The notes: generated by a model not told the origin, from the sequence alone. Shown: positions 53,239-61,872, numbered from the stretch's first letter. The stretch is DNA of 64,000 nt from Bacillota bacterium (GCA_023418925.1 JAEZYS010000010.1:62001-126000); one strand, 5' to 3'. A program made the numbers and translations.

Positions 53239-53382
53239 ATGGATGTTACATATCTAAAAATGATCTGTTATGGAAAGTATAACAGCTTCAGAGTCAGTAG
53301 AGTTGCCATGCAGGAAATCACTGCTTTGTTTCAGTTCGTGTTCAGGGTATTAACTCATAGTGATGCGTGTTGTATTTTATAA
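53239..53382 (+). CDS. Possible small protein of 47 residues
   Basis: Reading frame of 47 codons, ATG to TAA, with a strong GAGGTGAT ribosome-binding site at spacing 8 and a promoter 35-65 bases upstream. The product (start MDVTYLKMICYGKY) is basic with a moderately hydrophobic middle and no recognised domain. It lies just before the VOC gene and may act as a leader. Confidence 0.42.
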   Translation: MDVTYLKMICYGKYNSFRVSRVAMQEITALFQFVFRVLTHSDACCIL

Positions 53383-53416
53383 AATATTATTTATAACATA
53401 TAAGGAGATTATCACT

Positions 53417-53803
53417 ATGAATATTAAAGTAACACATATCGGCATATATACTGCAGATTTAGAACGCATGAGAGAATTTTATGAAAAATATTTCGGTGCA
53501 GTAAGCAACGAGAAATATGAAAATGACAAGGGATTTTCAAGTTATTTTATGACACTGGGTGGTGATGTGCGCATTGAAATCATGTCGCACACAAATCTTG
53601 AACACAGAGAGGTTCTTGACAAAGTCAACGGAATAAGCCACATTGCCTTTTCTGTCGGCAGCAAGGATGCTGTTGTCAGCCTGACGGAAAGACTTGTAGC
53701 TGATGGATACAGACTCAACAGTCCTCCAAGGGTAACAGGCGATGGATATTTTGAAAGCAATATTGCAGACCCTGACGGAAATGCTATTGAGATTACAGAA
53801 TAA
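53417..53803 (+). CDS. VOC (glyoxalase/bleomycin-resistance) family protein
   Basis: 128 residues with the beta-alpha-beta-beta-beta fold: MNIKVTHIGIYTADLERMREFYEKYF, GVDVRIEIMSH-type strand, HIAFSVGS, and DPDGNAIEI. Metal ligands are His (VTHIG), Glu (RIEIMS), His (SHIAFS) and Glu (AIEITE). Role (glyoxalase, isomerase or antibiotic binding) not determined. AAGGAG is 9 bases before the ATG at 53417. Confidence 0.88.
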   Translation: MNIKVTHIGIYTADLERMREFYEKYFGAVSNEKYENDKGFSSYFMTLGGDVRIEIMSHTNLEHREVLDKVNGISHIAFSVGSKDAVVSLTERLVADGYRLNSPPRVTGDGYFESNIADPDGNAIEITE

Positions 53804-53908
53804 AATTTAAATGCGGCTTTGAACAGCCGCATTTCTTTTAAGGAAATACCACGCAAAGCATTTCCTTTGCTTTTATGAAAAGATTTTATTCAATATTTTA
53901 GATACCTC

Positions 53909-53937
53909 TTGCAATTTCTGAAAAAACGTGTTATAAT
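53909..53937 (+). promoter_or_regulatory. Promoter of the SRP RNA gene
   Basis: TTGCAA (53909-53914), 17 bases, TATAAT (53932-53937). The start would be near 53944. Confidence 0.7.
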
Positions 53938-53961
53938 AATGACCTATTATGGATTTGATTA

Positions 53962-54088
53962 ATCCGATATATAGGTGTGCGGGCCCTGTGCAACAAAACA
54001 CCGTGAACCATGTCAGGCGGGGAACCGAGCAGCATTAAGCGGATCGTTTTGTGTGCCGCAGCAAGCCTGCACACCTATGTATCGGATT
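53962..54088 (+). ncRNA. ffs: Signal recognition particle RNA (small bacterial type)
   Basis: Long rod closed by ATCCGATATATAGGTGTGC paired with GCACACCTATGTATCGGAT. The apical SRP54/Ffh-binding part reads GAACCATGTCAGGCGGGGAAC...AGCAGCATTAAG, with the symmetric and asymmetric loops (GTCAGG / GAGCAGC) conserved in helix 8. No Alu domain is seen, so it is the 4.5S-type. Position before a TPR gene and dnaX matches the frequent scr-dnaX-ybaB-recR arrangement of Firmicutes. The ends are set by the stem, not by a mapped transcript. Confidence 0.88.
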
Positions 54089-54255
54089 TGCTATATCATT
54101 TTGAAATTATATCCCCAACAATAATGACCGCAGATTATATAACAGAACCTGCTACGGAAAACAACTTTGATACAGAACTTTCAGGTTTCTGTTCTTTTAA
54201 AATTATATTATATTATTTTATTATACAAACTCATATAAAAGATAGGGAGGAGGGT

Positions 54256-55173
54256 ATGCTTCAAGAAGGAAGCATAGATAAGATGAAATCTTTTTTCAGA
54301 TTGTTGTACAGAGCAATAAAAAATGCTTCATTCCCTATTCTTGTCTTTCTGTTCGGAGGAATTCTTTTAGTGGTATCTTTCTCCGATAATAACGTTGTCA
54401 GGAACACTTATGCATTTATTGTTTTTACTGCGATAATCTGGCTGCTGACAGTTCTATTCTTAGCAATGAACAACCTTCTGTTTGCTCCGTCTGCAAGCCC
54501 TGTCTTTGAAAACTGCTTCACAGGTATAAAGAAAAGTTCCCGTGTATTTAAAAAAGCACTTAAAAGCCTTACATCCGAATCATATAATGCTGCTCTTCAG
54601 GCTTTTCAGCAGCTCATGGAAATGAAAATTACGGATAAGGAAAAATCCGTTTTATATTATTTTACAGCAAGGTGTTATCACAAAATGGGGTACCCGTCTA
54701 ATGCAGTAAAATATTATGATCTTGCAATAGAAAACAACTTCGGATCGACAGATGCTTACTACAACGCTGCAAGATGCTGCACCGCAAACGGTATGTATGC
54801 GGAAGCAGAGGATTATTACACACGTCTTCATAAGGCTGACCCTGATGCTGATTATTACTACACAGAGCTTGGAATGCTTGAAATCAAAAAGGAAAACGCA
54901 GAAAAAGCCCTCCAGTATTTTGTGTATTCAATCAAGAATAAATACAACTATGCAATTGCACTGGGCGGAGCAGCTGTAGCCTGCCTGCTTCTTCACAGAT
55001 TTGACGAAAGCCGTGCATATTACTGCAGTGCTATTGTAAATGATATATCCGATATTGACAGCTTTACTACATATTATAAAAGCATTGCAGAGTTAGTCGG
55101 ATATGACCCGAACACAAGTGTCGGAAATGATTCGGGGAGTGTTACCGATAAACCAGAATTAATGCAGGAGTGA
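54256..55173 (+). CDS. Membrane protein with tetratricopeptide repeats
   Basis: 305 residues. Two hydrophobic helices (about 27-45 and 52-75) are followed by about four TPR units (about 115-280: SYNAALQAFQQLMEMK, SVLYYFTARCYHKMG.., AVKYYDLAIENN.., EKALQYFVYSIKNK). It likely acts as a membrane-bound protein-protein scaffold. The ATG at 54256 sits after GGAGGAGGG; a second ATG at 54283 is possible. Not to be extended upstream into the SRP RNA. Five bases before dnaX. Confidence 0.82.
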   Translation: MLQEGSIDKMKSFFRLLYRAIKNASFPILVFLFGGILLVVSFSDNNVVRNTYAFIVFTAIIWLLTVLFLAMNNLLFAPSASPVFENCFTGIKKSSRVFKKALKSLTSESYNAALQAFQQLMEMKITDKEKSVLYYFTARCYHKMGYPSNAVKYYDLAIENNFGSTDAYYNAARCCTANGMYAEAEDYYTRLHKADPDADYYYTELGMLEIKKENAEKALQYFVYSIKNKYNYAIALGGAAVACLLLHRFDESRAYYCSAIVNDISDIDSFTTYYKSIAELVGYDPNTSVGNDSGSVTDKPELMQE

Positions 55174-55178
55174 TTTGA

Positions 55179-56789
55179 TTGTACAAGGCTTTATACAGAA
55201 AATATCGTCCGCTGACATTTGATGATGTTATTTCACAGCCACATGTTACAAAAACACTTTTAAACCAGATCAAGAACGGAAAGACCGCTCATGCATACCT
55301 ATTCACAGGTTCAAGAGGAACAGGAAAGACTACCTGCGCAAGAATTCTTGCAAAAGCTATCAATTGCGAACATCCGATTGACGGCAATCCATGCCTTGAA
55401 TGTGATATATGCCGTGACGCAGAGATTGGCGCTCTTTCTGATATCATAGAAATTGATGCTGCTTCAAACAACGGTGTTGACGATGTGCGTGACCTTCGTG
55501 ACGGAGCAATTTACACACCTGAACGATGCAGGTATAAGATTTATATAATCGATGAAGTTCATATGCTTTCAAAAGAGGCCTTCAACGCTTTGCTTAAAAT
55601 CATGGAAGAGCCTCCTGCCCATGTCAAATTCATACTTGCAACTACAGAAATACACAAGGTTCTACCTACTATTCTGTCACGTTGCCAGAGGTTTGATTTC
55701 AGAAGAATTCTTCCTGCCGATATAACCACAAGGTTACTTGAAATCGCACAAAAAGAAAATATAACGCTGTCACAGGATGCTGCTGAACTGATTGCAAAAA
55801 CTGCGGACGGTGGAATGAGAGATGCTCTTTCATTGCTCGACCAGTGCATGGCGTATTCAGATAATATAACTGCGGAAACAGTTTCAAATGCCGCAGGAAT
55901 TGCCGGTCGTGATTACCTTTTTGATATTATTGAAGCAATTGCAGACGGAGACACCTGCAAAGCTGTTACCGTAACGGACAGGCTATATTCAATGTCAAAG
56001 GATATGCAAAGGCTCTGCGACGAACTTATAACTCAGTTCAGAAACGTCATGATGGCAAAAAGTGTCCCTGAAAATACGGATATAATAGTCTGTATGCCCG
56101 ATGAACTGACCAGAATAAAAGCAATAGCCCAAAAGATGAGTTTGTCTGAAATTTTATTAAAGCTGGAGCTGCTTCAGAGCTGTAACGAAAGAATTTCACG
56201 TTCATCTTCAAAGCGTGTTGAATTCGAAATGTGCCTTATCAGACTTTGCAGTGCAGGTATCTTAAACGAAAACAACGCAAAAACTGTTGACAATTCAGAT
56301 ATTTATGCTAAAATTGAAATGCTGGAGAATAAACTGAGCAACGTGCAGGACAATACTGCGAAATATAGCAGGACAAGTCCGCAGAGAGCAGAATCAGCAA
56401 GACCAGTTCCGGAAAGCCAGCAAAAAGAACAAGGCGGCGATGTTTCAAAGCTTCGTGCCGAAGATTTTACTCCCCTTTCAGAGTGGGCTGAGGTGCTGGA
56501 GAATTTCGAGAAGGTTTGTCCGTCTGTTTCAGGAACACTTCATGGCTCAAAAGCAATGCAAAACCAGAACTTTCTGCTTGTATATACCGAAAATGCATTT
56601 TTCATTCAGCTTCTAAAGGTAAAGGAAAATGCCGAAAAGCTTCGTGACTCGGTAAAGGCTGTAACGGGAAAAACATTTCGTATTCTGGCTAAATGCACAG
56701 CTTCGGAGGATACACCTGGTGCAAAGGTTCAGGACATTCTCAAGAAAGCAAAGGAAAATAATATTCCTACCGACTTTCAAAATAAATAA
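55179..56789 (+). CDS. dnaX: DNA polymerase III subunit gamma/tau
   Basis: 536-residue clamp loader ATPase. Walker A GSRGTGKTT (about 42-50), zinc module CEHPIDGNPCLECDIC, Walker B IIDEVHML, SRC motif TILSRCQRFDF, and a C-terminal tau-like domain that binds the alpha subunit. TTG start with AGGAG at spacing 8. Followed by ybaB and recR in the usual order. Confidence 0.95.
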   Translation: MYKALYRKYRPLTFDDVISQPHVTKTLLNQIKNGKTAHAYLFTGSRGTGKTTCARILAKAINCEHPIDGNPCLECDICRDAEIGALSDIIEIDAASNNGVDDVRDLRDGAIYTPERCRYKIYIIDEVHMLSKEAFNALLKIMEEPPAHVKFILATTEIHKVLPTILSRCQRFDFRRILPADITTRLLEIAQKENITLSQDAAELIAKTADGGMRDALSLLDQCMAYSDNITAETVSNAAGIAGRDYLFDIIEAIADGDTCKAVTVTDRLYSMSKDMQRLCDELITQFRNVMMAKSVPENTDIIVCMPDELTRIKAIAQKMSLSEILLKLELLQSCNERISRSSSKRVEFEMCLIRLCSAGILNENNAKTVDNSDIYAKIEMLENKLSNVQDNTAKYSRTSPQRAESARPVPESQQKEQGGDVSKLRAEDFTPLSEWAEVLENFEKVCPSVSGTLHGSKAMQNQNFLLVYTENAFFIQLLKVKENAEKLRDSVKAVTGKTFRILAKCTASEDTPGAKVQDILKKAKENNIPTDFQNK

Positions 56790-56815
56790 TTATTATATTT
56801 AAAGGAGTTATAACA

Positions 56816-57163
56816 ATGAAAGCAAGATTACCTCAGGGTATGGGCGGCGGAGCTCAGAACATGAACAGCATGATTAAGCAGGCTCAGAAAATGCAGAGCG
56901 AAATCACATCGATTCAGGAAGATATTGAATCCAGAGATTTCTCAGCATCAGTAGGCGGCGGACAGGTTGAAGTTGTCCTCACTGGTAAAAAGGAAATCAA
57001 GAGCCTTTCAATCAAGCCGGAGGTTGTTGATCCGGAAGATATCGAAATGCTTCAGGATCTTATCATCAGCGCAATCAATCAGGCTGTAAAGAATATTGAA
57101 GATACATGCGAAAAGGAAATGGGCGCAGTTACAGGCGGAGTTTCTTTCCCTGGACTTTTCTAA
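56816..57163 (+). CDS. ybaB: YbaB/EbfC nucleoid-associated protein
   Basis: 115-residue YbaB family DNA-binding dimer (MIKQAQKMQSEITSIQEDIE, ASVGGGQVEVVLTGKKEIKSLSI, MGAVTGGVSFPGLF). Twenty-six bases after dnaX with an AAAGGAG site. Between it and recR lies a hairpin, TGCGCACATA / TATGTGCGCA (57187-57214). Confidence 0.93.
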   Translation: MKARLPQGMGGGAQNMNSMIKQAQKMQSEITSIQEDIESRDFSASVGGGQVEVVLTGKKEIKSLSIKPEVVDPEDIEMLQDLIISAINQAVKNIEDTCEKEMGAVTGGVSFPGLF

Positions 57164-57184
57164 TTGCAACGAACATATCTTTAT

Positions 57185-57220
57185 GCGCACATAAACTTAT
57201 GTCTATGTGCGCAATAATTT
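57185..57220 (+). terminator. Hairpin between ybaB and recR (terminator or processing site)
   Basis: TGCGCACATA / TATGTGCGCA with an ACTTATGTC loop, followed by ATAATTTTT. It may reduce read-through into recR; the T run is imperfect. Confidence 0.55.
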
Positions 57221-57239
57221 TTCAAAGAGGTGAAAATCA

Positions 57240-57842
57240 TTGTCTGAAAATACTGCTCTTCCGCTCGTTCTTCTTGCTGAACAGTTTGCAAAGCTTCCCG
57301 GCATAGGAATGAAAACTGCACAGAGGCTTGCTTATTATGTTATGAGCATGACCGATGATGAGGCACAGGCTTTTGCCGACGCTGTCATTCATGCGCACAG
57401 CACAGTAAAAGCTTGCAGGATCTGTCAGAACCTTACCGACGGTGATATCTGCCCTGTCTGTGACAGCAACAGCCGTGATCACTCAACAATTTGTGTTGTA
57501 GAATCGCCTAAAGACGTTTCTGCTTTCGAGCGCACAAATGAGTACAAGGGAGTTTATCATGTTCTGCATGGACTTATTTCCCCTATCGATGGAATTACTC
57601 CTGACAAAATCAGAATCAAGGAACTTCTGAACAGGCTCAAGGGTGATAATGTCAAGGAGGTAATCATGGCAACAAACCCGACTGTTGAGGGCGAAGCAAC
57701 AGCAATGTATATCTCAAAGCTTCTAAAGCCACTTGGCATAAAAGTTACACGTCTTGCATTCGGATTACCTATTGGCGGAAGCCTTGAATATGCAGATGAA
57801 GTAACACTTTTCAAAGCGTTAGAAAACAGAAATGAAATATAA
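57240..57842 (+). CDS. recR: Recombination mediator RecR
   Basis: 200-residue RecR that loads RecA with RecO at gaps. Helix-hairpin-helix N-terminus (LPGIGMKTAQRLAYYV), zinc finger CRICQNL..GDICPVC (59-74), Toprim domain with VVESPKDV and GLISPIDGI, and C-terminal NPTVEGEATAMYISKLL. TTG start with AGAGGTGAA at spacing 6-8. Confidence 0.95.
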   Translation: MSENTALPLVLLAEQFAKLPGIGMKTAQRLAYYVMSMTDDEAQAFADAVIHAHSTVKACRICQNLTDGDICPVCDSNSRDHSTICVVESPKDVSAFERTNEYKGVYHVLHGLISPIDGITPDKIRIKELLNRLKGDNVKEVIMATNPTVEGEATAMYISKLLKPLGIKVTRLAFGLPIGGSLEYADEVTLFKALENRNEI

Positions 57843-57905
57843 CTGTAATGTTGTATATTTGTCATTATAGTTTTTGTGCAATATGTCGAAGTTTTTGAAA
57901 AGGTA

Positions 57906-57932
57906 TTGATTTTTGAAACAAAATGATATAAT
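57906..57932 (+). promoter_or_regulatory. Promoter of the tRNA-Gln pair
   Basis: TTGATT (57906-57911) and TATAAT (57927-57932, extended TGA); spacing 15, shorter than usual, so the -10 dominates. Confidence 0.45.
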
Positions 57933-57975
57933 ATATATAAGTCGCTAATGATTGCTAGCTACTATTTCCTTACGA

Positions 57976-58050
57976 TGGGATATAGCCAAGCGGTAAGGCA
58001 ACGGACTTTGACTCCGTCATTCGCTGGTTCAAATCCAGCTATCCCAACCA
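57976..58050 (+). tRNA. tRNA-Gln (anticodon TTG)
   Basis: Cloverleaf with acceptor TGGGATA / TATCCCA, D-loop AGCCAAGCGGTAAGGCA, anticodon stem ACGGA / TCCGT with loop CTTTGAC (anticodon TTG), T-arm CTGG-TTCAAAT-CCAG and encoded CCA end. Confidence 0.95.
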
Positions 58051-58118
58051 AATGACCTAAGGAGTTGTTCGTTGACATAAAGCGAAGCAGCTCTAAAATA
58101 CTTATATTATACTTATAC

Positions 58119-58194
58119 TGGGGTGTAGCCAAGCGGTAAGGCAGATGACTCTGACTCATCCATTTCGAGGGTTCAAATCCTTCCACCCCAACCA
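58119..58194 (+). tRNA. tRNA-Gln (anticodon CTG)
   Basis: Acceptor TGGGGTG / CACCCCA, D-loop as in the upstream tRNA, anticodon stem GATGA / TCATC with loop CTCTGAC (anticodon CTG), T-loop GTTCAAAT and encoded CCA. In tandem 68 bases after the TTG isoacceptor; a hairpin with one bulged A (58066-58097 region) lies between them. Confidence 0.95.
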
Positions 58195-58196
58195 CT

Positions 58197-58232
58197 GCAA
58201 ATCCGTTCCTTTAATTTGGAACGGATTTTTTG
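58197..58232 (+). terminator. Terminator of the tRNA operon
   Basis: AATCCGTTCC / GGAACGGATT stem followed by six T, immediately after the second tRNA. Confidence 0.92.
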
Positions 58233-58254
58233 TTTTAAAATAACTGGGGTGACA

Positions 58255-58671
58255 ATGAACATGTATGAAAGAATGTTAGATAAACAAAATCAGCCTGCAT
58301 ATGAGGAATTTGCAGAATATTGTGGGGCTTGCAAAGACTTGTTTGAACAGACAGATGCATTTCTTATACATGAGCTTAAAGCTGAAAAGCTTATGCGTTT
58401 CCCTTATGGAAACGACTATGGCTGGGGCATAAAGTATTCTTTGAAAAAGAAACTTATATGTGATATATTCGCAGAGAAAGATGCATTTACTATCATGCTA
58501 AGACTTACTGACACCCAGTTTGAACAGGTTTATGCCTTTTCTTCTACCTACACGCAGGAATACATAGACAATAAATATCCTTGTGGAAACGGCGGATGGA
58601 TACATTATCGAGTTCTTACAAGCGACCATCTTGAAGATGCAAAGAGAATGCTCGAAGCTAAAGTAGTTTAA
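58255..58671 (+). CDS. DUF3788 family protein
   Basis: 138 residues matching DUF3788: MYERMLDKQNQPAYEEFAEYCG, MRFPYGNDYGWGIKYSLKKKLICDIFAEKDAFTIMLRL, NGGWIHYRV. Function unknown; small cytoplasmic, YdhG/YjhX-like in size. The ATG at 58255 has GGGGTGA upstream; a second ATG is two codons on. Confidence 0.85.
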   Translation: MNMYERMLDKQNQPAYEEFAEYCGACKDLFEQTDAFLIHELKAEKLMRFPYGNDYGWGIKYSLKKKLICDIFAEKDAFTIMLRLTDTQFEQVYAFSSTYTQEYIDNKYPCGNGGWIHYRVLTSDHLEDAKRMLEAKVV

Positions 58672-58823
58672 AGCTTATTCCGAATTGATTATATGTTTTT
58701 GCATATTATAAATTGTAGTTTTAAAAATCCATAATTGTAATATTATTATGGATTATTATATAAATTATAATTTCTTGAATTTAACTATATAAAAACTTGC
58801 ATATTACATTCAAATCTTAATTA

Positions 58824-58851
58824 TTGACTTTATTGGTATACATGTTATAAT
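58824..58851 (+). promoter_or_regulatory. Promoter of nfnA-nfnB
   Basis: TTGACT (58824-58829), 16 bases, TATAAT (58846-58851) with an extended TGT. 58672-58823 is AT-rich and appears empty. Confidence 0.6.
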
Positions 58852-58924
58852 ATTTCTTATAAACAGTTTAAAACATATGTAAATATCGAAATAAATTTAA
58901 CTATTAATATAAAGGAATGAAAAA

Positions 58925-59767
58925 ATGTATAAGATATGCAGAAAGAAAATTCTTAACCCAACAGTAACACTAATGGATATTTATGCTCCGCAAATTGCAA
59001 AAAAAGCTGAACCTGGGCAGTTCATTATCCTGCGTGTAGATGAAAACGGTGAAAGAATTCCTCTTACTATTTCTGATTATGACAGAGAAAGCGGAACAAT
59101 AACAATTATTTTCCAGATTGTCGGTGCTTCAACAGAAAAACTTAATCATAAAAATGAAGGCGAATTCATTCAAGATTTCGTTGGACCTCTCGGAACAGCA
59201 ACACATACTGAAGGCCTGAAGAAGGTTGCCGTTGTCGGCGGCGGTGTAGGTTGTGCAATTGCATACCCTGTGGCAAAGAAATTACATGAACAGGGCTGTG
59301 AAGTTCACAGCATTATCGGATTCAGAAACAAGGATCTTGTTATTCTTGAAGATGAATTTGCTGCTGCTTCAGACAAGCTTTGCGTAATGACAGATGATGG
59401 CTCATACGGTACAAAGGGTCTTGTTACCAACGCTCTCAAGGAGCTTATTGAAAGCGGAGAAAAATACGACCAGGTTATTACTATTGGTCCTCTTATAATG
59501 ATGAAGTTTGTCTGTCAGGTTACAAAGGAATATGGTATCAAGACTATTGTTTCCATGAACCCTATCATGATTGACGGAACAGGCATGTGCGGAGGCTGTC
59601 GTCTTACTGTCGGCGGTGAAACAAAATTTGCTTGTGTTGACGGACCTGACTTTGACGGACATCTTGTTGACTTTGATGAAGCTATGGAGCGTTCATCAAT
59701 GTACAATCCTTTTGAAAGACATAAGCACGAAGAAACCTGTAACCTTTTTTCAAAGGAAGTAAAGTAA
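58925..59767 (+). CDS. nfnA: NfnA/sulfide dehydrogenase-type FAD-NAD(P)-binding subunit
   Basis: 280-residue ferredoxin-NADP reductase-like subunit (NfnA, also annotated SudB/GltA-associated alpha). FAD-binding barrel (GQFIILRVDENGERIPLTISD), NAD loop VVGGGVGCAIAYPVA, and C-terminal [2Fe-2S] cluster loop GTGMCGGCRLTV....FACVDGP. With NfnB it forms the electron-bifurcating transhydrogenase that links NADH, NADPH and ferredoxin. AAGGAATG precedes the ATG. Confidence 0.92.
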   Translation: MYKICRKKILNPTVTLMDIYAPQIAKKAEPGQFIILRVDENGERIPLTISDYDRESGTITIIFQIVGASTEKLNHKNEGEFIQDFVGPLGTATHTEGLKKVAVVGGGVGCAIAYPVAKKLHEQGCEVHSIIGFRNKDLVILEDEFAAASDKLCVMTDDGSYGTKGLVTNALKELIESGEKYDQVITIGPLIMMKFVCQVTKEYGIKTIVSMNPIMIDGTGMCGGCRLTVGGETKFACVDGPDFDGHLVDFDEAMERSSMYNPFERHKHEETCNLFSKEVK

Positions 59768-59768
59768 C

Positions 59769-59873
59769 GTGAAAATAAATTTTCACCAAGCTATTTGTTT
59801 CTTTTCTGCAATTAACAGAGCAGAAATTTTGCTTGACTGAACTTAGTTCAGATTCAAGACCGAAACAAATAGC
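59769..59873 (+). other. Structured spacer between nfnA and nfnB
   Basis: Hairpin GTGAAAAT / ATTTTCAC right after the nfnA stop, then a three-way-junction-like fold: outer 12-bp stem GCTATTTGTTTC (59790-59801) / GAAACAAATAGC (59862-59873) enclosing TTTCTGC / GCAGAAA and CTTGA.TGAAC / GTTCA..TCAAG. No T run. It ends about 20 bases before the nfnB start, where AAAGGAA lies, so it could tune expression of the second gene. Confidence 0.5.
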
Positions 59874-59893
59874 AGAAAGGAATAAAAAATACT

Positions 59894-61282
59894 ATGCCTA
59901 ATATGTCCCCTGTAAAACACCCTATGCCGGTGCAGGACCCTGACATCCGCAACAAGAACTTCCTTGAGGTTACTCTTGGATATACAGAAGAAACTGCTGT
60001 TGAAGAAGCACAGAGATGTCTTAACTGTAAACATAAGCCTTGTATTGCCGGCTGCCCTGTAAAGATTCATATACCTGAATTTATCGCAAAGGTTGCCGAA
60101 GGCAACTTTGAAGAAGCATATAAAATCATTTCACTTTCAAGCTCACTCCCTGCTGTATGCGGACGTGTTTGTCCGCAGGAAACACAGTGTGAGGGAGTAT
60201 GTGTAAGAGGAATAAAGGGCGAACCTGTTGCAATCGGACGTCTTGAACGATTCGTTGCTGATTACCATAACCAGCATTGCACAGACACTCCTGAAAAGCC
60301 TGAGTCAAACGGACATAAGGTAGCTGTTATCGGGGCAGGACCTTCTGGGCTTACATGTGCTGGCGACCTTGCTAAGATGGGCTATTCAGTAACAATATTT
60401 GAAGCACTTCACCTTGCAGGAGGAGTTCTCGTTTACGGTATTCCTGAATTCAGACTTCCAAAAGCTATCGTTCAGAAAGAAATTGACGGACTTAAGGCTC
60501 TCGGAGTAACTGTAAACACAAACGTTGTTATCGGTAAGACTATTGAAGTTGATGAGCTTTTCGAGGATGGCTTTGAATCTGTATTCATTGGCTCAGGTGC
60601 AGGACTTCCTAGATTTATGGGTATCCCTGGTGAAAATCTCAAGGGCGTTTACTCAGCTAACGAATTCCTCACAAGAGTAAACCTCATGAAAGCATATAAG
60701 GATAATTCAGATACACCTATTCAGATGTCAAAGAACGTTGCAGTAGTAGGCGGCGGAAACGTTGCAATGGATGCCGCAAGATGTGCAAAGCGTCTTGGTG
60801 CTGAAAATGTATATATCGTATACAGAAGAAGCGAAGCTGAAATGCCTGCAAGACTTGAAGAAGTTGAGCATGCAAAGGAAGAGGGCGTTATCTTCAAGAC
60901 ACTCAACAATCCTGTTGAAGTTCTTGGCGATGAGCATAAGTTTGTAACAGGCATGAAATGTGTTGAAATGGAGCTTGGCGAACCTGATGCAAGCGGAAGA
61001 AGACGTCCTGTTGAGAAGAAGGATTCGGAGTTTGTGCTTGACGTTGATTGCGTAATCATGTCAATTGGTACATCCCCTAACCCACTTATCAGAAACACAA
61101 CAAAGGGACTTGAAACAAATAAGCATGGTTGTTTCATTGCAGATGAAAACGGGCTCACATCACGTGAGGGCGTTTATGCAGGCGGAGATGCCGTAACAGG
61201 TGCCGCAACAGTAATACTTGCAATGGGCGCAGGAAAGACAGCAGCAAAAGCAATCGATGAGTATATAAAGTCAAAGAACTAA
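59894..61282 (+). CDS. nfnB: NfnB / NADPH-dependent glutamate synthase-like flavoprotein
   Basis: 462 residues of the GltD-like family. N-terminal Fe-S domain with CLNCKHKPCIAGCPV and CGRVCPQETQCEGVC, then the first FAD loop VIGAGPSGLTCAG (about 138-150), NADPH loop VVGGGNVAMDAARCAKRLG (about 278-296) and C-terminal GDAVTGAATVILAMGAGK. With the adjacent nfnA it is the beta subunit of the bifurcating transhydrogenase. A modular repeat element follows 10 bases after the stop. Confidence 0.93.
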   Translation: MPNMSPVKHPMPVQDPDIRNKNFLEVTLGYTEETAVEEAQRCLNCKHKPCIAGCPVKIHIPEFIAKVAEGNFEEAYKIISLSSSLPAVCGRVCPQETQCEGVCVRGIKGEPVAIGRLERFVADYHNQHCTDTPEKPESNGHKVAVIGAGPSGLTCAGDLAKMGYSVTIFEALHLAGGVLVYGIPEFRLPKAIVQKEIDGLKALGVTVNTNVVIGKTIEVDELFEDGFESVFIGSGAGLPRFMGIPGENLKGVYSANEFLTRVNLMKAYKDNSDTPIQMSKNVAVVGGGNVAMDAARCAKRLGAENVYIVYRRSEAEMPARLEEVEHAKEEGVIFKTLNNPVEVLGDEHKFVTGMKCVEMELGEPDASGRRRPVEKKDSEFVLDVDCVIMSIGTSPNPLIRNTTKGLETNKHGCFIADENGLTSREGVYAGGDAVTGAATVILAMGAGKTAAKAIDEYIKSKN

Positions 61283-61290
61283 AAAGCATA

Positions 61291-61600
61291 TAAAAGTTTG
61301 CTCAAGCTTTTCAAAGCTTGCAGGGTGCAGGGGCAGCACCCTTGCCCTAAAAGTCAGTTACTTCGTTCCTGATTTTGCTTTGCAAAACAAGCTGACTTCC
61401 GCAGACATCGGCTCGTAACCCCGCAAATGAAAAATAAAATAATTAAACCGCAAACAAAAATTCACGACTAACAAACTTAGTACGAAATTTCATTTGCGGT
61501 TTTTCTTTATATAAAAGTAAAACTATCCTCTGCAATCGAACACAACAGCGCAGCGTCTTGTGTTCGATTGCAGACAAAGCTAAAGTAGAGCATAATCAAA
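61291..61600 (+). repeat. Modular hairpin repeat, copy B (after nfnB)
   Basis: Same module order as copy A: AAAAGTTTG; CAAGC-TTTTCAAA-GCTTG; GGGTGC..GCACCC; an extra hairpin AAGTCAG / CTGACTT (61352-61398) with inner TTTTGC-TTT-GCAAAA; TTCCGCAGAC; CGTAACCCCGCAAATG; AAACCGCAAA...TTTGCGGTTT (61445-61502) with T tail; and a perfect 16-bp hairpin CTGCAATCGAACACAA (61530-61545), loop CAGCGCAGCGTC, arm 61558-61573, followed by GACAAAGCTAAAGTA. Confidence 0.84.
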
Positions 61601-61872
61601 TTTAATCTATTTAATTTGTATAATGTAAATCTAATTGACAAATTATTGGTTTAATGATATAATTTTACCATAAAAATAATTATTATACAACAAAATTATG
61701 AATGTAGATGTTTTATAGTTGGTCACTACTTATATTTGTTGACAAAAATTAAACATCAAAGGGGTTGACAAGATTGAAAGATTTATCTTTCAATCTACGA
61801 GTTTTGTTTCTTCGGCTGTCACCTCGATTTGCTTTCGCAAACCACAAAACTCAGAAAGGTATGGTCATAAAA
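61601..61872 (+). other. AT-rich leader with two hairpins before the frameshifted gene
   Basis: No gene is seen. Perfect 10-bp hairpin GATTGAAAGA-TTTA-TCTTTCAATC (61772-61795), then a larger one GAGTTTTGT (61799-61807) / ACAAAACTC (61844-61852) with inner TTTGC-TTTC-GCAAA. The latter shares loop text with the extra hairpin of copy B. TTGACA (about 61765) may be a -35 for a promoter here. Confidence 0.45.

Noticed and set aside
54010..54255. N-terminal extension of the TPR gene
   Set aside because: It would start inside the SRP RNA; a good ribosome-binding site and hydrophobic start lie at 54256.
57962..58195. Minus-strand open frame over both tRNA genes (starts MVGVEGFEPSK)
   Set aside because: It is the antisense of two tRNA-Gln genes, a well-known spurious prediction.
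61765..61872. N-terminal extension of the frameshifted gene
   Set aside because: The reading frame runs through two perfect hairpins and lacks a ribosome-binding site; the ATG at 61873 is better.
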